Assembly (NCBI RefSeq): GCF_006716355.1
Contig: NZ_VFOW01000001.1
Span: 62,001-126,000, forward strand
Direction: 5' to 3'
DNA from: Stackebrandtia endophytica
Lineage (GTDB): Bacteria > Actinomycetota > Actinomycetes > Mycobacteriales > Micromonosporaceae
Length of the DNA: 64,000 bases
This document shows positions 26,295-34,801 of the stretch, one piece after another; the first letter of the stretch is position 1, and each line of letters opens with the position of its first letter. The translations under genes and the position numbers were made by a program. The notes under the pieces were generated by a model. That model worked only from the letters and a program-made list of their open reading frames with translations, was not told the origin of the DNA and made no database searches.

Positions 26295-26780
26295 CTACGG
26301 CAACTGCGCCTCGATCGCGGCGACCAAGCCGGCGTCATCGGGTTGGGTACCGGGACGGAACCGCCCCACGACCGTCCCCTGAGCAGAGATCAGGAACTTC
26401 TCGAAGTTCCACTGAACATCACCGGCCTCGCCATCGGAGTCTTCGGCACCGGTGAAAACCTCATACAGTCGATGACGCCCCGACCCGTTGACATCCAACT
26501 TCTCGAACATCGGAAACGACACACCGTACGTCGTCGAACAGAACTGCGCGATCTCCTCGGCCGAACCCGGTTCCTGCCCACCGAACTGATTACACGGGAA
26601 TCCCAGGACCGCGAACCCGCGGTCGCTCAACCGCCGATGCAGTTCCTCCAGGCCCTCATACTGCGGAGTCAACCCACACCGCGACGCCACATTGACCGCC
26701 AACAGGGTCTTCCCCCGCCACGGCTCCAACGTCGTGTCCGCGCCGGCCAACGTCCGCAACCCAATGTCGTAAATGCTCAT
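26295..26780 (-). CDS. Glutathione/thioredoxin-dependent peroxidase
   Basis: A 161-residue GPx-fold peroxidase that reduces hydroperoxides in the cytoplasm. The catalytic residues are C35 in ASRCGLTPQY, Gln in FPCNQFGGQEP and W124-N125 in QWNFEKFL. A further cysteine at about 81 in FCSTTYGVSF could be the resolving one of the thioredoxin-using type, which would suit an actinobacterium without glutathione. ATG 26780 has GGGAGG upstream. Confidence 0.93.
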   Translation of the reverse strand: MSIYDIGLRTLAGADTTLEPWRGKTLLAVNVASRCGLTPQYEGLEELHRRLSDRGFAVLGFPCNQFGGQEPGSAEEIAQFCSTTYGVSFPMFEKLDVNGSGRHRLYEVFTGAEDSDGEAGDVQWNFEKFLISAQGTVVGRFRPGTQPDDAGLVAAIEAQLP

Positions 26781-26817
26781 CCCCGCAGCCTCCCACACGC
26801 CACCGACACCACTGCGA

Positions 26818-28947
26818 CTACGACTTGCCCGCGGTCGCGTCACCGGTCGACGTCTCCGGCATGATCGCTTGACGCGCCGCCGTGGCCACGAACAACGGGA
26901 CCGCCACCGCCAACGTGAACGCCGGAACCGCGATCCCGGAGTCGTTGAACGCGAAACCCAGCAGACACACCACGAACACCCCGATACCGACACTGAGAAC
27001 CACCGGGTACCGCGCCAGAATCTGATTGACGATGCGGGTGTGCCACAACAACGGAACCGCGACACAGGCACCGATCACCAACAACGTCAACGGGCCGTTG
27101 GTGATCGTCCCCAACGCCGCCGAACTCTTCCGCAGCAACGTGTCGAACGCCGAACCGTTGAGAATCTCACCCACAAACCGACCCAAATGGGTCTGCTGAT
27201 CGGGCGGACGCAGATAATCGACCACCATCAACGCACTGATGGTGGCGGCGCCCACCGCCAGACTCGCCAGAATCTTCGTGACCGACAGACGATGCCCCGT
27301 CGCGTGCAGCGCCGCCAGAATGAACGCCGGAGTCAACGCGATCACACCACCGACATCATTACCCCACCCCGGATACCCGATGACCAACACCGCCACCGCC
27401 GCGGCCGCCGTGATCACCCCGATACGCCACCAGCCCCGCAACCGCAGACTCAAATACAGCACCGCCATCAAACCGGCCGCCGCATACACCCCGAACGCGT
27501 AATTGCCCATCCCGGTGAACCGGGCACCCGTGATCGCCGAATAACCGGTCAACGAATTGAACTGCAGATTCGTACCCGTGGCGCAGTCGATCCCCAACAC
27601 CAACGCGGTCACCGCCGCGACCGCTGCCGGTGGACCCAACGGGTGCCGCCGCCACGGACCCCACCACGCCACTGCGGCCAACGCCAGACTGATTCCGATC
27701 ATGTACAGCCACAGCATCATCCCGGGGCGGTCGTTCTGCCACCACGGCAATGCGTTCACCAGCAACGACGCCACCGGCAACGATCCGACGACCAACGCCA
27801 CCGGCAACAGCACACGAGCGAACGGACGCTGGTGAGGCCGTTTCCGGCTGCGACACAACACGATCGCCGCCGCCAACACCAACAGGCCGAGAATCGTCAG
27901 GGTCGAGTAGTAACCGTCCGACATCGGTGGGATCTGTTGCCCGGCGAGATTCGTGTTGATCCCGAAATCAACCGTCGTAGCCGTGTCACCGGGCCGCACC
28001 TGAGTCGCGCGCATCGGCTGCCCGGTCATCCCCGACCCGGCGGCATCGCCCCCGGTCAACGAGACCATTGTCGGCCCCAGGTCGGCCAACTGCACGTACC
28101 CGTCGCGGCGAGTCGCCGCCGACACCAGCCACCGATCCTCATACCCGTCGCCGCGCACCATGATCGGGTGCAGATTCACCGGGACCTCGGCATCGGAGAT
28201 ACCGGCCACGATCAACACCGCATCGGCCGGAACCACCGCGATCAACGCCGCGACCGCCGCGTCGGCGGCCGCCACCGCGTCCCGCCGCACCGAATCCTCC
28301 CCGAAGACCGGGGTCTGCGGGTCCACCAACGTCACCGGGCAATCCTGCGAAAACACCGACAACTCCTCGGCCGTCTCCGGGATCTCCTTGCGATATCGGT
28401 CGACGAACCCGTCGGCGTGTGCCGCCGCCACCGACGCGCCCGGCCCGATCGCCGCCGCGCACCCCACCAGATCAGCCAACAGGCCCGGTGTCGTCTTGAA
28501 ACTCAACTCGGCGTTGGAGATGGTCAACTGGTTTTCACCGGCCAGGAACCAGGTGCCGTCCGTCGTCGTCAACGGCGGACCGATCAACGACCCCAGTGGA
28601 CACACTTGACCCGATGAGTAGTTCGACCGCGCCCGGTTCCCCGCCCCGATCGACGCCCACGCGTCATCGGGACACGTCTTGGCCGGGTACGCCCGTACCG
28701 CCAACGACGCCGCCGCACTCTCCCCCAGCAACTCCCACATCGCCGGCGTCGCCTCCGGCGACAGGTCCGTCCACACCAGATTCGGAATCCCCAGGAAGTA
28801 CACGTCTTGAGCCGCATCGTCGCGTGCCATCGCCGGCGACGGAACACCCAAGGTCACCGCCAAGACCACCAGCACGACCAACGGCCACCGCAACCAGGTC
28901 CCGGCGGCACGCGAATGGCTTTCCTGAACTGATCTCGGCCCAACCAC
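26818..28947 (-). CDS. Large membrane protein with extracytoplasmic alkaline-phosphatase-like domain
   Basis: A 709-residue protein. An N-terminal signal/anchor (WPLVVLVVLAVTLGVPSPAMA) leads into a roughly 300-residue outside domain with features of the alkaline phosphatase superfamily (DVYFLGIPNLVW, WASIGAGNRA, LADLGPTMVSLTGG). This is followed by about ten transmembrane helices from residue 350 on and a short cytoplasmic tail. Actinobacteria have several such proteins of unknown function, perhaps in envelope metabolism. The GTG at 28947 has TATACT exactly six bases upstream, indicating a leaderless mRNA. Confidence 0.8.
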   Translation of the reverse strand: MVGPRSVQESHSRAAGTWLRWPLVVLVVLAVTLGVPSPAMARDDAAQDVYFLGIPNLVWTDLSPEATPAMWELLGESAAASLAVRAYPAKTCPDDAWASIGAGNRARSNYSSGQVCPLGSLIGPPLTTTDGTWFLAGENQLTISNAELSFKTTPGLLADLVGCAAAIGPGASVAAAHADGFVDRYRKEIPETAEELSVFSQDCPVTLVDPQTPVFGEDSVRRDAVAAADAAVAALIAVVPADAVLIVAGISDAEVPVNLHPIMVRGDGYEDRWLVSAATRRDGYVQLADLGPTMVSLTGGDAAGSGMTGQPMRATQVRPGDTATTVDFGINTNLAGQQIPPMSDGYYSTLTILGLLVLAAAIVLCRSRKRPHQRPFARVLLPVALVVGSLPVASLLVNALPWWQNDRPGMMLWLYMIGISLALAAVAWWGPWRRHPLGPPAAVAAVTALVLGIDCATGTNLQFNSLTGYSAITGARFTGMGNYAFGVYAAAGLMAVLYLSLRLRGWWRIGVITAAAAVAVLVIGYPGWGNDVGGVIALTPAFILAALHATGHRLSVTKILASLAVGAATISALMVVDYLRPPDQQTHLGRFVGEILNGSAFDTLLRKSSAALGTITNGPLTLLVIGACVAVPLLWHTRIVNQILARYPVVLSVGIGVFVVCLLGFAFNDSGIAVPAFTLAVAVPLFVATAARQAIMPETSTGDATAGKS

Positions 28948-29028
28948 GCGGCGAGTATATGAGGCCCGCCTGAGAAGGCCCCGCCCCGATCACCGCCAAC
29001 CACACACCGCCTGGCAGACCCGCCGACC

Positions 29029-29874
29029 TCAACCCACCCGAGCCAACTTGTCCGGATTCATCACCGCGAACAACCGGCAGATCCGCCCACCCGACACCTC
29101 GGCCACCACCACCTGCGACGACTGCGACATCCCGATCCGCAAGCCCACACCACCGTTGACATCGATCCACGAATACTCACCCACACCGAACCGACGCACC
29201 AAACCGGCCACGAACGCCATCACCCGGTCACGCCCCACCACCGGACGCAACGCCGCACGCACCCGGCCGCCACCGTCGGTGTAGGCGACCACGTCCTCAG
29301 CCAGAACATTCGTCAACTCCGACAGGTCACCACCGGACGCCGCCACCATGAACCGCTCCAACAACCGACGATGCTCACCCTCCTCAAGAGATACCCGCCG
29401 GTCATCACCACCCAACCGCTCCTTGCCCCGCCTGAACAACTGCCGACATGTCGACGCCGACACGCCCACCACCGCCGCGATCTCCTCATACGGCAACTGA
29501 AACGCCTCCCGCAACACCACCACGGCACGCTCCGGCGGCGTCAACCGCTCCATCAGATGCAACGTCGCATACGACAACGAATCCCGCAACTCGACGGTGT
29601 CCAACGGTCCCACCTGATCACCGGCCACCGGTTCCGGCAACCACGGCCCCGGATAGGTCTCCCGACGCACCCGCGCCGACCGCAGCTGATCCAACGCCAA
29701 CCGTGTCACCACCGTCATCAAAAACGCCCGCACCGAACGAACCTCGGCCCGATCGGTCCCCGACCATCGCAGGAACGCCTCCTGCACCACGTCCTCGGCA
29801 TCCCACATACTGCCCAGCAACCGATAAGCCACCCCCAGCAGCAACCCGCGATGCTCCTCGAACTCCTCGATCAC
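29029..29874 (-). CDS. ECF41 (SigJ-like) RNA polymerase sigma factor
   Basis: A 281-residue second ECF41 factor. Region 2 (LLLGVAYRLLGSMWDAEDVVQEAFLRW), region 4 (LTPPERAVVVLREAFQLPYEEIAAV) and the SnoaL-like tail with VMNPDKLARVG are intact. GTG 29874 is chosen because GGAGGG lies five bases upstream; a GTG four codons earlier is possible. Unlike the ECF41 gene at 17.5 kb, no decarboxylase, oxidoreductase or epimerase target lies beside it, and I found no ECF41-type promoter in its upstream region. Confidence 0.9.
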   Translation of the reverse strand: MIEEFEEHRGLLLGVAYRLLGSMWDAEDVVQEAFLRWSGTDRAEVRSVRAFLMTVVTRLALDQLRSARVRRETYPGPWLPEPVAGDQVGPLDTVELRDSLSYATLHLMERLTPPERAVVVLREAFQLPYEEIAAVVGVSASTCRQLFRRGKERLGGDDRRVSLEEGEHRRLLERFMVAASGGDLSELTNVLAEDVVAYTDGGGRVRAALRPVVGRDRVMAFVAGLVRRFGVGEYSWIDVNGGVGLRIGMSQSSQVVVAEVSGGRICRLFAVMNPDKLARVG

Positions 29875-30174
29875 GACACCCTCCACTCCGCGGCCGATCC
29901 CGCCGCCGACTCCAGTGTCGCGACCGTCAGTTCAACAACAACCTCGCCCGCGCATCGGCACCCCCAACCGATTCGTATACGTCACACCCCGATCCCCCGC
30001 CCACCAACATCCGCGCCGGCTCCGGCAACCAGAACACGCATCAGGTCCCCCCTCAACCGCGGACATGAATAAGACGAGACCGCCACCGGTTTTGTGACGA
30101 CCTACGCCGGTGTTCTCACCCGTGCGCGTCACATCCCCCATGGGATTGTGGCCGCCACCGGGTAGGGTACCGGC
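29875..30174. other. Intergenic region between sigma factor and xthA
   Basis: About 300 bases with no credible gene. A CGTATACG palindrome lies near 29975. The last bases hold TAGGGT six bases before the xthA GTG, a likely -10 element. Nothing else is recognised. Confidence 0.5.
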
Positions 30175-30972
30175 GTGCTCACCGTTACCACCGCCAACGT
30201 CAACGGCATCCGCGCCGCCACCCGCAAGGGATTCGCCTCCTGGCTCACCGACACCACCGCCGACGTGGTGTGTCTTCAGGAGGTTCGCGCCACCGAAGAT
30301 CAGATCCCCGACGAAGTCCTCGCCGTCGACGGTTGGCACACCCTGTGGGCACCGGCCGCAGACAAGGGACGCGCGGGGGTCGCGGTGCTCAGCCGTCACG
30401 AGCCCACGCGCCGGCAGGTGGGTTTCGGATCACAGGAGTTCGACACCTCGGGCCGCTACGTCGAAATCGAACTGCCCGACGTCACCGTCGGCAGCCTCTA
30501 CCTGCCCTCCGGAGAGACCGGCACCGAACGCCAGGACCAGAAAGAACGGTTCATGAAGGAGTTCGCCGCCTACCTGATCGATCTCAAACACCGCAACAGC
30601 CAAGCCGGCCGCGAGGTCGTCATCTGCGGTGACTGGAACATCGCCCACCAGGAGATCGACCTGAAGAACTGGAAGACCAACCGGAAGAACGCCGGTTTCC
30701 TCCCCGAGGAACGCGAGTGGTTGACCCACCTGTACGACGAGGTCGGCTACGTCGACGTCGTGCGTCGCCTCCACGGCGAAGTCCCGGGACCTTACTCATG
30801 GTGGTCCTACCGGGGTCGTGCCTTCGACAACGACGCCGGATGGCGCATCGATCTGCACGTGTCCACCCCGGGCTTGGCCGAACGCGCCGACACCGCCGTC
30901 GTCGAACGCGCCGACAGTCACGATCTGCGCTGGTCGGACCACGCTCCGGTCACCGTCACGTACCAACACTGA
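30175..30972 (+). CDS. xthA: Exodeoxyribonuclease III / AP endonuclease
   Basis: A 265-residue exonuclease III of the EEP superfamily, which cleaves DNA at abasic sites during base-excision repair. The metal and catalytic residues are visible in TANVNGIRAA, CLQEVRATEDQ (Glu), VICGDWNIAH (Asp-Asn), YSWWSYRG and WSDHAPVTV (Asp-His). The length is normal. The GTG start has TAGGGT six bases upstream, so the transcript is probably leaderless. It stands alone between the ECF41 gene and the lipoprotein. Confidence 0.93.
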   Translation: MLTVTTANVNGIRAATRKGFASWLTDTTADVVCLQEVRATEDQIPDEVLAVDGWHTLWAPAADKGRAGVAVLSRHEPTRRQVGFGSQEFDTSGRYVEIELPDVTVGSLYLPSGETGTERQDQKERFMKEFAAYLIDLKHRNSQAGREVVICGDWNIAHQEIDLKNWKTNRKNAGFLPEEREWLTHLYDEVGYVDVVRRLHGEVPGPYSWWSYRGRAFDNDAGWRIDLHVSTPGLAERADTAVVERADSHDLRWSDHAPVTVTYQH

Positions 30973-31028
30973 CGCCTCTCCCGAACCACCCTCCCCACCC
31001 ACGCCCGGCTGTCAAACGTGTACTTAAG

Positions 31029-31060
31029 CTCGAAATATTCACATATCGAGTGTTTCGATA
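31029..31060. promoter_or_regulatory. Overlapping AT-rich dyads upstream of lipoprotein gene
   Basis: CTCGAAATAT/ATATCGAG (31029-31038, 31043-31050) and TATCGA/TCGATA (31044-31049, 31055-31060) are interlocked inverted repeats in an AT-rich pocket. They lie about 55-85 bp before the lipoprotein start and could be a regulator site overlapping its promoter. Confidence 0.4.
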
Positions 31061-31114
31061 AAGTTCCCACCGGCCCCGTGAGTCACGTCCACCGACATCG
31101 AAACGAGGAACCCC

Positions 31115-32218
31115 TTGACCGCTCACACCCGAACCCCCATGGGCGTCGTCGCGACCGCGGCACTCGCCGTCTTGTTGCTGAGCGCCTGCGGCTCCGAGGC
31201 CGGCGAACTGTCGGCAGACGACAGCAACCTCACGCCACTGGAAACGGGTTTCCTCGCCAAGGACGTCGGCAAGGACATCACGACGACCGGCACCATACGT
31301 CCACAACTGGCGGACACCGTCACCCCCTCGGGAACCGTGACGATCTCCGGCATTCAGGAACTCGACAGCATCACCCCGCAACAAATCGGCCCCGACGCAC
31401 CCGAGACGAGCGAGGACGTCGAGGCATACGGACCCGCCGACGGCGAAGTCCTCCGCGTCATCGAATTGACCTACACCCCCGCCGACACACAAGGGACAGA
31501 CACCGCGGGCACCATCCCCACCGCCGACCTCTCGATCAACCTCGACGGCACCCAAGTCCACCTGTCCGAACTCGACGGACAACAGGACCACCGGATCCTG
31601 GTCTCAGTCCCCGAAGCCGGAACCGCCCAACTCGTGATCTCCTCCGACAGCCACGACCAGTTCGTCGACGTACCCACCGGTGAACGCCAAGCCGACGAGG
31701 TCGCCGCCGCCTACTACCTGCCCAACCCCCGCCAGGAACCCACCCACACCTTCAAGATCGACAGCGACACCTTCCCCACCCAGACCAGCTCCGGCCGCGC
31801 CAAAGGCGACATCACCACCGACTTCACCGTCAAGGCCATATCCGCCGAACTGACCGCCTGGAACCCGGAGGACGGTTGGGCCGAACCCGGCAAGGCATGG
31901 CTGGCGGTCACCTGGAACCACGACCTCGGACTCGCCTCCGACGCGACCGTACTGTCCCAGATCGACGACCTCAAAACCGCGTTGTCGATCGACGTGGCCG
32001 GCACCGTCACCAAAGACGAAATCCACGCGCAGAACGAGATCGGAAACGTCAAGGGAGACCGGACCATCTACGTGCCGGTCTCAATCGACACCGCCGAGAT
32101 CGTTCTCAGCGTCTCCGGTGCGGTCACCGTCAGCACCCCCAACGGCTCCGGCCTCGAAATGGCCGGAAAGACCAGCGCCGACTTCGCCTCCGACGAACTG
32201 ACGATCACCTTCAACTAG
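31115..32218 (+). CDS. Secreted lipoprotein of unknown function
   Basis: A 367-residue exported lipoprotein. A basic N-terminus, hydrophobic core (VVATAALAVLLL) and lipobox LLSAC place the lipidated cysteine at about residue 25. The mature part is a polar, threonine- and aspartate-rich beta protein without recognised domains, perhaps two or three immunoglobulin-like or DUF4352-like modules. The start is a rare TTG at 31115, selected because GAGGAA lies at the right distance; ATG 31139 is an alternative that would shorten the n-region. It is followed by a strong terminator. Confidence 0.8.
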   Translation: MTAHTRTPMGVVATAALAVLLLSACGSEAGELSADDSNLTPLETGFLAKDVGKDITTTGTIRPQLADTVTPSGTVTISGIQELDSITPQQIGPDAPETSEDVEAYGPADGEVLRVIELTYTPADTQGTDTAGTIPTADLSINLDGTQVHLSELDGQQDHRILVSVPEAGTAQLVISSDSHDQFVDVPTGERQADEVAAAYYLPNPRQEPTHTFKIDSDTFPTQTSSGRAKGDITTDFTVKAISAELTAWNPEDGWAEPGKAWLAVTWNHDLGLASDATVLSQIDDLKTALSIDVAGTVTKDEIHAQNEIGNVKGDRTIYVPVSIDTAEIVLSVSGAVTVSTPNGSGLEMAGKTSADFASDELTITFN

Positions 32219-32228
32219 ACGATCAGAC

Positions 32229-32263
32229 GATCCCCCGAGCCGACGACACGGTCTCGGGGGATC
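32229..32263 (+). terminator. Terminator after lipoprotein gene
   Basis: GATCCCCCGAG (32229-32239) pairs perfectly with CTCGGGGGATC (32253-32263) around a 13-base loop, 11 bp after the lipoprotein stop. Confidence 0.75.
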
Positions 32264-32319
32264 GCCGTCTTCCCAGCCGGAGCCACACCACCGGGCTGAT
32301 CGGCGCCTAGGCTTGCGAC

Positions 32320-32895
32320 ATGAGTCAGACGCTGTGGTTCACACCCGATGACGACGCCAACCGCCTCCTCACCGACAGCCCGCTGGCGGTCACCATCGGC
32401 ATGGTGCTCGACCAGCAGGTCCCGATGGAATGGGCGTTCACCGGGCCTTACACGATCGCGCGACGCATGAACGCCACCGACGTCGTCGCCGCCGACATCG
32501 CCGAGACCGACCCCGACGCGTTCGTGGCGATCATGTCCCAGAAACCCGCGGTTCACCGGTTCCCCGGGTCGATGGCCGACCGGGTGCAGAAACTGTGTCG
32601 TTTCCTGGTCGACCGCTACGACGGCGACGTCGAGGCGGTGTGGCGCGACGTCGATTCGGGTAGCGAACTGCTGCGCCGCATCGGTGAACTGCCCGGGTTC
32701 GGCAAGCAGAAGTCCCAGGTGTTCCTGGCCCTGCTGGGTAAGCGCTTCGGCGTGACGCCACCCGGGTGGCGGGAGGCCGCCGGACCCTACGGCGAGGCCG
32801 ACGTCTTCCGGTCCATCGCCGATGTGACCGGGCCGGAGGCGTTGGAGAAGGTGCGTTCCACCAAGAAGGCCGCCAAACAGAAGGCGAAGGAGTGA
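32320..32895 (+). CDS. HhH-GPD-type base-excision repair protein
   Basis: A 191-residue DNA-glycosylase-like protein of the helix-hairpin-helix GPD superfamily. LDQQVPMEWAFTGPY and the hairpin ELLRRIGELPGFGKQKSQVF are typical. The Fe-S cluster cysteines of EndoIII are absent, and the tail is lysine-rich, possibly for DNA contact. It is likely to act on damaged bases, although activity of this small subfamily is not established. TAGGCT lies six bases before the ATG (leaderless). It lies in the same neighbourhood as xthA, AlkB and RecQ. Confidence 0.88.
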   Translation: MSQTLWFTPDDDANRLLTDSPLAVTIGMVLDQQVPMEWAFTGPYTIARRMNATDVVAADIAETDPDAFVAIMSQKPAVHRFPGSMADRVQKLCRFLVDRYDGDVEAVWRDVDSGSELLRRIGELPGFGKQKSQVFLALLGKRFGVTPPGWREAAGPYGEADVFRSIADVTGPEALEKVRSTKKAAKQKAKE

Positions 32896-32955
32896 CGTCG
32901 TTTGCGGGTTTGGGGTTGGTTTCAGGTACTTGAATGAGGCAGAATGCCTTGTATC

Positions 32956-32975
32956 CGATATATATTGTTATATCG
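32956..32975. promoter_or_regulatory. AT-rich inverted repeat
   Basis: CGATATA and TATATCG (32956-32962 and 32969-32975) flank a TATTGT spacer. It lies 13 bp before a short frame with its own ribosome-binding site and resembles the TATCG-rich dyads upstream of the lipoprotein gene. Confidence 0.4.
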
Positions 32976-32987
32976 ACTGGAGCCTAA

Positions 32988-33060
32988 ATGGACGTTAAGT
33001 CCCTGATGCATTCCCCGGTAACACCCCCGGCGTGACGCGGCCGTCAAAATCGGTGAACTG
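32988..33060 (+). pseudogene. Possible remnant of a CBS-domain protein start
   Basis: An ATG with GGAG five bases upstream opens a 15-codon frame reading MDVKSLMHSPVTPPA before a TGA. The sequence looks like the first strand and loop of a CBS domain (M-x-V-K-x-L-M-x-S-P-V). In the next frame it continues DAAVKIGEL, again like a CBS helix, so one small indel would join them. The match is short and could be chance. It could otherwise be a real short upstream peptide. Confidence 0.3.
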
Positions 33061-33086
33061 TCCTATCCGCGACCTACCGTTGAACC

Positions 33087-33365
33087 ATGTGCCGAAACAT
33101 CAAACGCCTGTCCAACTTCACTCCTCCGGCCACCGCCGAGGAGATCCACGACGCCGCCTTGCAGTACGTCCGCAAGATCAGCGGATCCACCAAACCGTCG
33201 GCGGCCAACCAGGCCGCCTTCGACACCGCCGTGGAGACCATCGCCGCCGCCACCGGCGACCTGCTGGACAACCTGGTCACATCAGCCCCACCGCGCACTC
33301 GCGAGGAGGAGGCGGCCAAAGCCGCCATCCGGTCGGAGAAACGATTCGGTCCCAAAGCCGCTTGA
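33087..33365 (+). CDS. DUF2277 protein
   Basis: A 92-residue protein beginning with the diagnostic MCRNIKRLSNFTPPAT of the DUF2277 family, followed by a helical segment. The function is unknown. TACCGT lies six bases before the ATG, so it is likely leaderless. The MpaB-like gene begins 19 bp after its stop with a similar TACCGT element of its own. Confidence 0.93.
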   Translation: MCRNIKRLSNFTPPATAEEIHDAALQYVRKISGSTKPSAANQAAFDTAVETIAAATGDLLDNLVTSAPPRTREEEAAKAAIRSEKRFGPKAA

Positions 33366-33384
33366 GACCATTACCGTTGAGCGC

Positions 33385-34245
33385 ATGGCAGGCGACCAGG
33401 GATTGTTCGGCGAGGGCTCCGTCACCTGGCGGGTGCACCTCGAACCGATCATGTGGATCGCCGGATTGCGGGCACTGTACCTGCAATCGCTGCATCCCAG
33501 AGTCATGCGAGGCGTCTACCAGAACTCCGAACTGTTCGACCGGCAGAAAGGCTGGGCACGGTTCCTGCGCACCGCCCGGTACGTGGCGATTCGCACCTAC
33601 GGGACCATCCCGGAAACCGAAGCCGCCGGTCGACGGGTACGCGCCATCCACTCACGCTTGACCGGCGTCGACCCCGGCACCGGTGAGAGCTTCCGAGTCG
33701 ACGAACCCGCCCTGCTGCGATGGGTTCACTGCGCCGAGATCGCCTCCTACGCCGATATAGCGCACCGCAGTGGCGTCATCTCCGCCGCCGACACCGACCG
33801 TTACATCGACGAGAACCGTGCCGGCGCGACCCTGGTCGGTTTGAACCGCGACGACGTCCCCGGTTCCATGCGGGAGATGACCGACTACTTCACACGGCAA
33901 CGCCACCGGCTCAGAGCGACACCGGAGGGCCTGCGCGGGCTGCTGAACTCGTTCAACCCGCCGCTGCCGCGGCACCTCGCCCCCCTGAGGATGGCGGTAC
34001 CGGCGCTGAACCTGCTGGCGTTGGCCAGCCTCCCGAAGTGGGCGCGCCGCATGTTGGGGATCCCGGTGCTGCCCGGCGCCGACCTCGTCACCACCGCGCA
34101 ACTTCGCGCGTTGCGAACCGCGGGCAGTCTCACCATCGGTGACCAGGCCACCGCCATCGCCGAGGCGAGACGAAACGCCCACGACATGGCCGCCGGCACA
34201 TTCGTATCGGTGCTGGACCCCAAACCCGCCGACACCGGTCGCTGA
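33385..34245 (+). CDS. MpaB-like oxygenase (DUF2236)
   Basis: A 286-residue DUF2236 protein. The conserved blocks GEGSVTWRVHLEP, LRALYLQSLHPRVMRGV (likely heme-ligand His), RTARYVAIRTYG and LLRWVHCAEIASY are in order. This superfamily includes the latex-clearing protein and MpaB oxygenases and may bind heme b. The substrate is unknown. The ATG has TACCGT seven bases upstream. Confidence 0.9.
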   Translation: MAGDQGLFGEGSVTWRVHLEPIMWIAGLRALYLQSLHPRVMRGVYQNSELFDRQKGWARFLRTARYVAIRTYGTIPETEAAGRRVRAIHSRLTGVDPGTGESFRVDEPALLRWVHCAEIASYADIAHRSGVISAADTDRYIDENRAGATLVGLNRDDVPGSMREMTDYFTRQRHRLRATPEGLRGLLNSFNPPLPRHLAPLRMAVPALNLLALASLPKWARRMLGIPVLPGADLVTTAQLRALRTAGSLTIGDQATAIAEARRNAHDMAAGTFVSVLDPKPADTGR

Positions 34246-34337
34246 GCCACACCCCGATCGCGCCAACTCGCTTCCCCGACACCGTGACCTGCGTCAAGAT
34301 GGCGAAGGTCATCCATCCAAAAAAAGGGGGAACTTCC

Positions 34338-34745
34338 ATGTCCATGCGACTGAACCCGTACATCAGTTTCAACGGCGACGCCAAGACCGCGATGCAGTTC
34401 TACCAGGGTGTCCTGGGCGGTGAACTCACCATGAGCACCTTCGGCGAGTTCGGGGCACCCGGCCCCGACGAGAACAAGATCATGCACAGCTCACTCGAAA
34501 CCGACGCCGGATTCACCTTGATGGCCAGCGACGTACCACAGGGCATGGAACACCACCCCGGTGACAACATCACCATCGCCATCACCGGTGACGACGCCGA
34601 CAAACTCCGCACATACTGGGAGAAACTGTCCGACGGCGGCACTGTGTCCATGCCGCTGGAGAAACAAATATGGGGCGACGTATACGGCGCCTGCGTCGAC
34701 CGGTTCGGCATCAACTGGATGATTGACATCGGCGAATCGGATTGA
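34338..34745 (+). CDS. VOC-family (PhnB-like) protein
   Basis: A 135-residue PhnB-type glyoxalase/bleomycin-resistance-fold protein with PYISFNGDAKTAMQFYQGVLGG, HSSLETDAGFTLMASD and WGDVYGACVDRFGINWMI. The vicinal-oxygen-chelate fold binds a metal or small ligand, though PhnB proteins often lack proven enzymatic activity. The ATG 34338 follows AAAGGGGGAA, a strong ribosome-binding site within an unusual A7-G5 run. Its stop is 56 bp before the RecQ-like gene. Confidence 0.9.
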   Translation: MSMRLNPYISFNGDAKTAMQFYQGVLGGELTMSTFGEFGAPGPDENKIMHSSLETDAGFTLMASDVPQGMEHHPGDNITIAITGDDADKLRTYWEKLSDGGTVSMPLEKQIWGDVYGACVDRFGINWMIDIGESD

Positions 34746-34801
34746 CCGCTGGGGCGACCCCGGCGGCACCGACACCGGTGACGACCGGTAGAAACGGCAC
34801 G

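Noticed and set aside
26773-28617. 614-codon open frame on the plus strand
   Set aside because: It is antisense to the membrane-protein gene and reads as low-complexity Arg/His/Gln/Pro, a usual shadow in GC-rich DNA.
29887-30174. ECF41 promoter for the second sigma factor
   Set aside because: CGTCACA occurs near 29979 but no CGTC-like box follows at 16-17 bases in a useful orientation.
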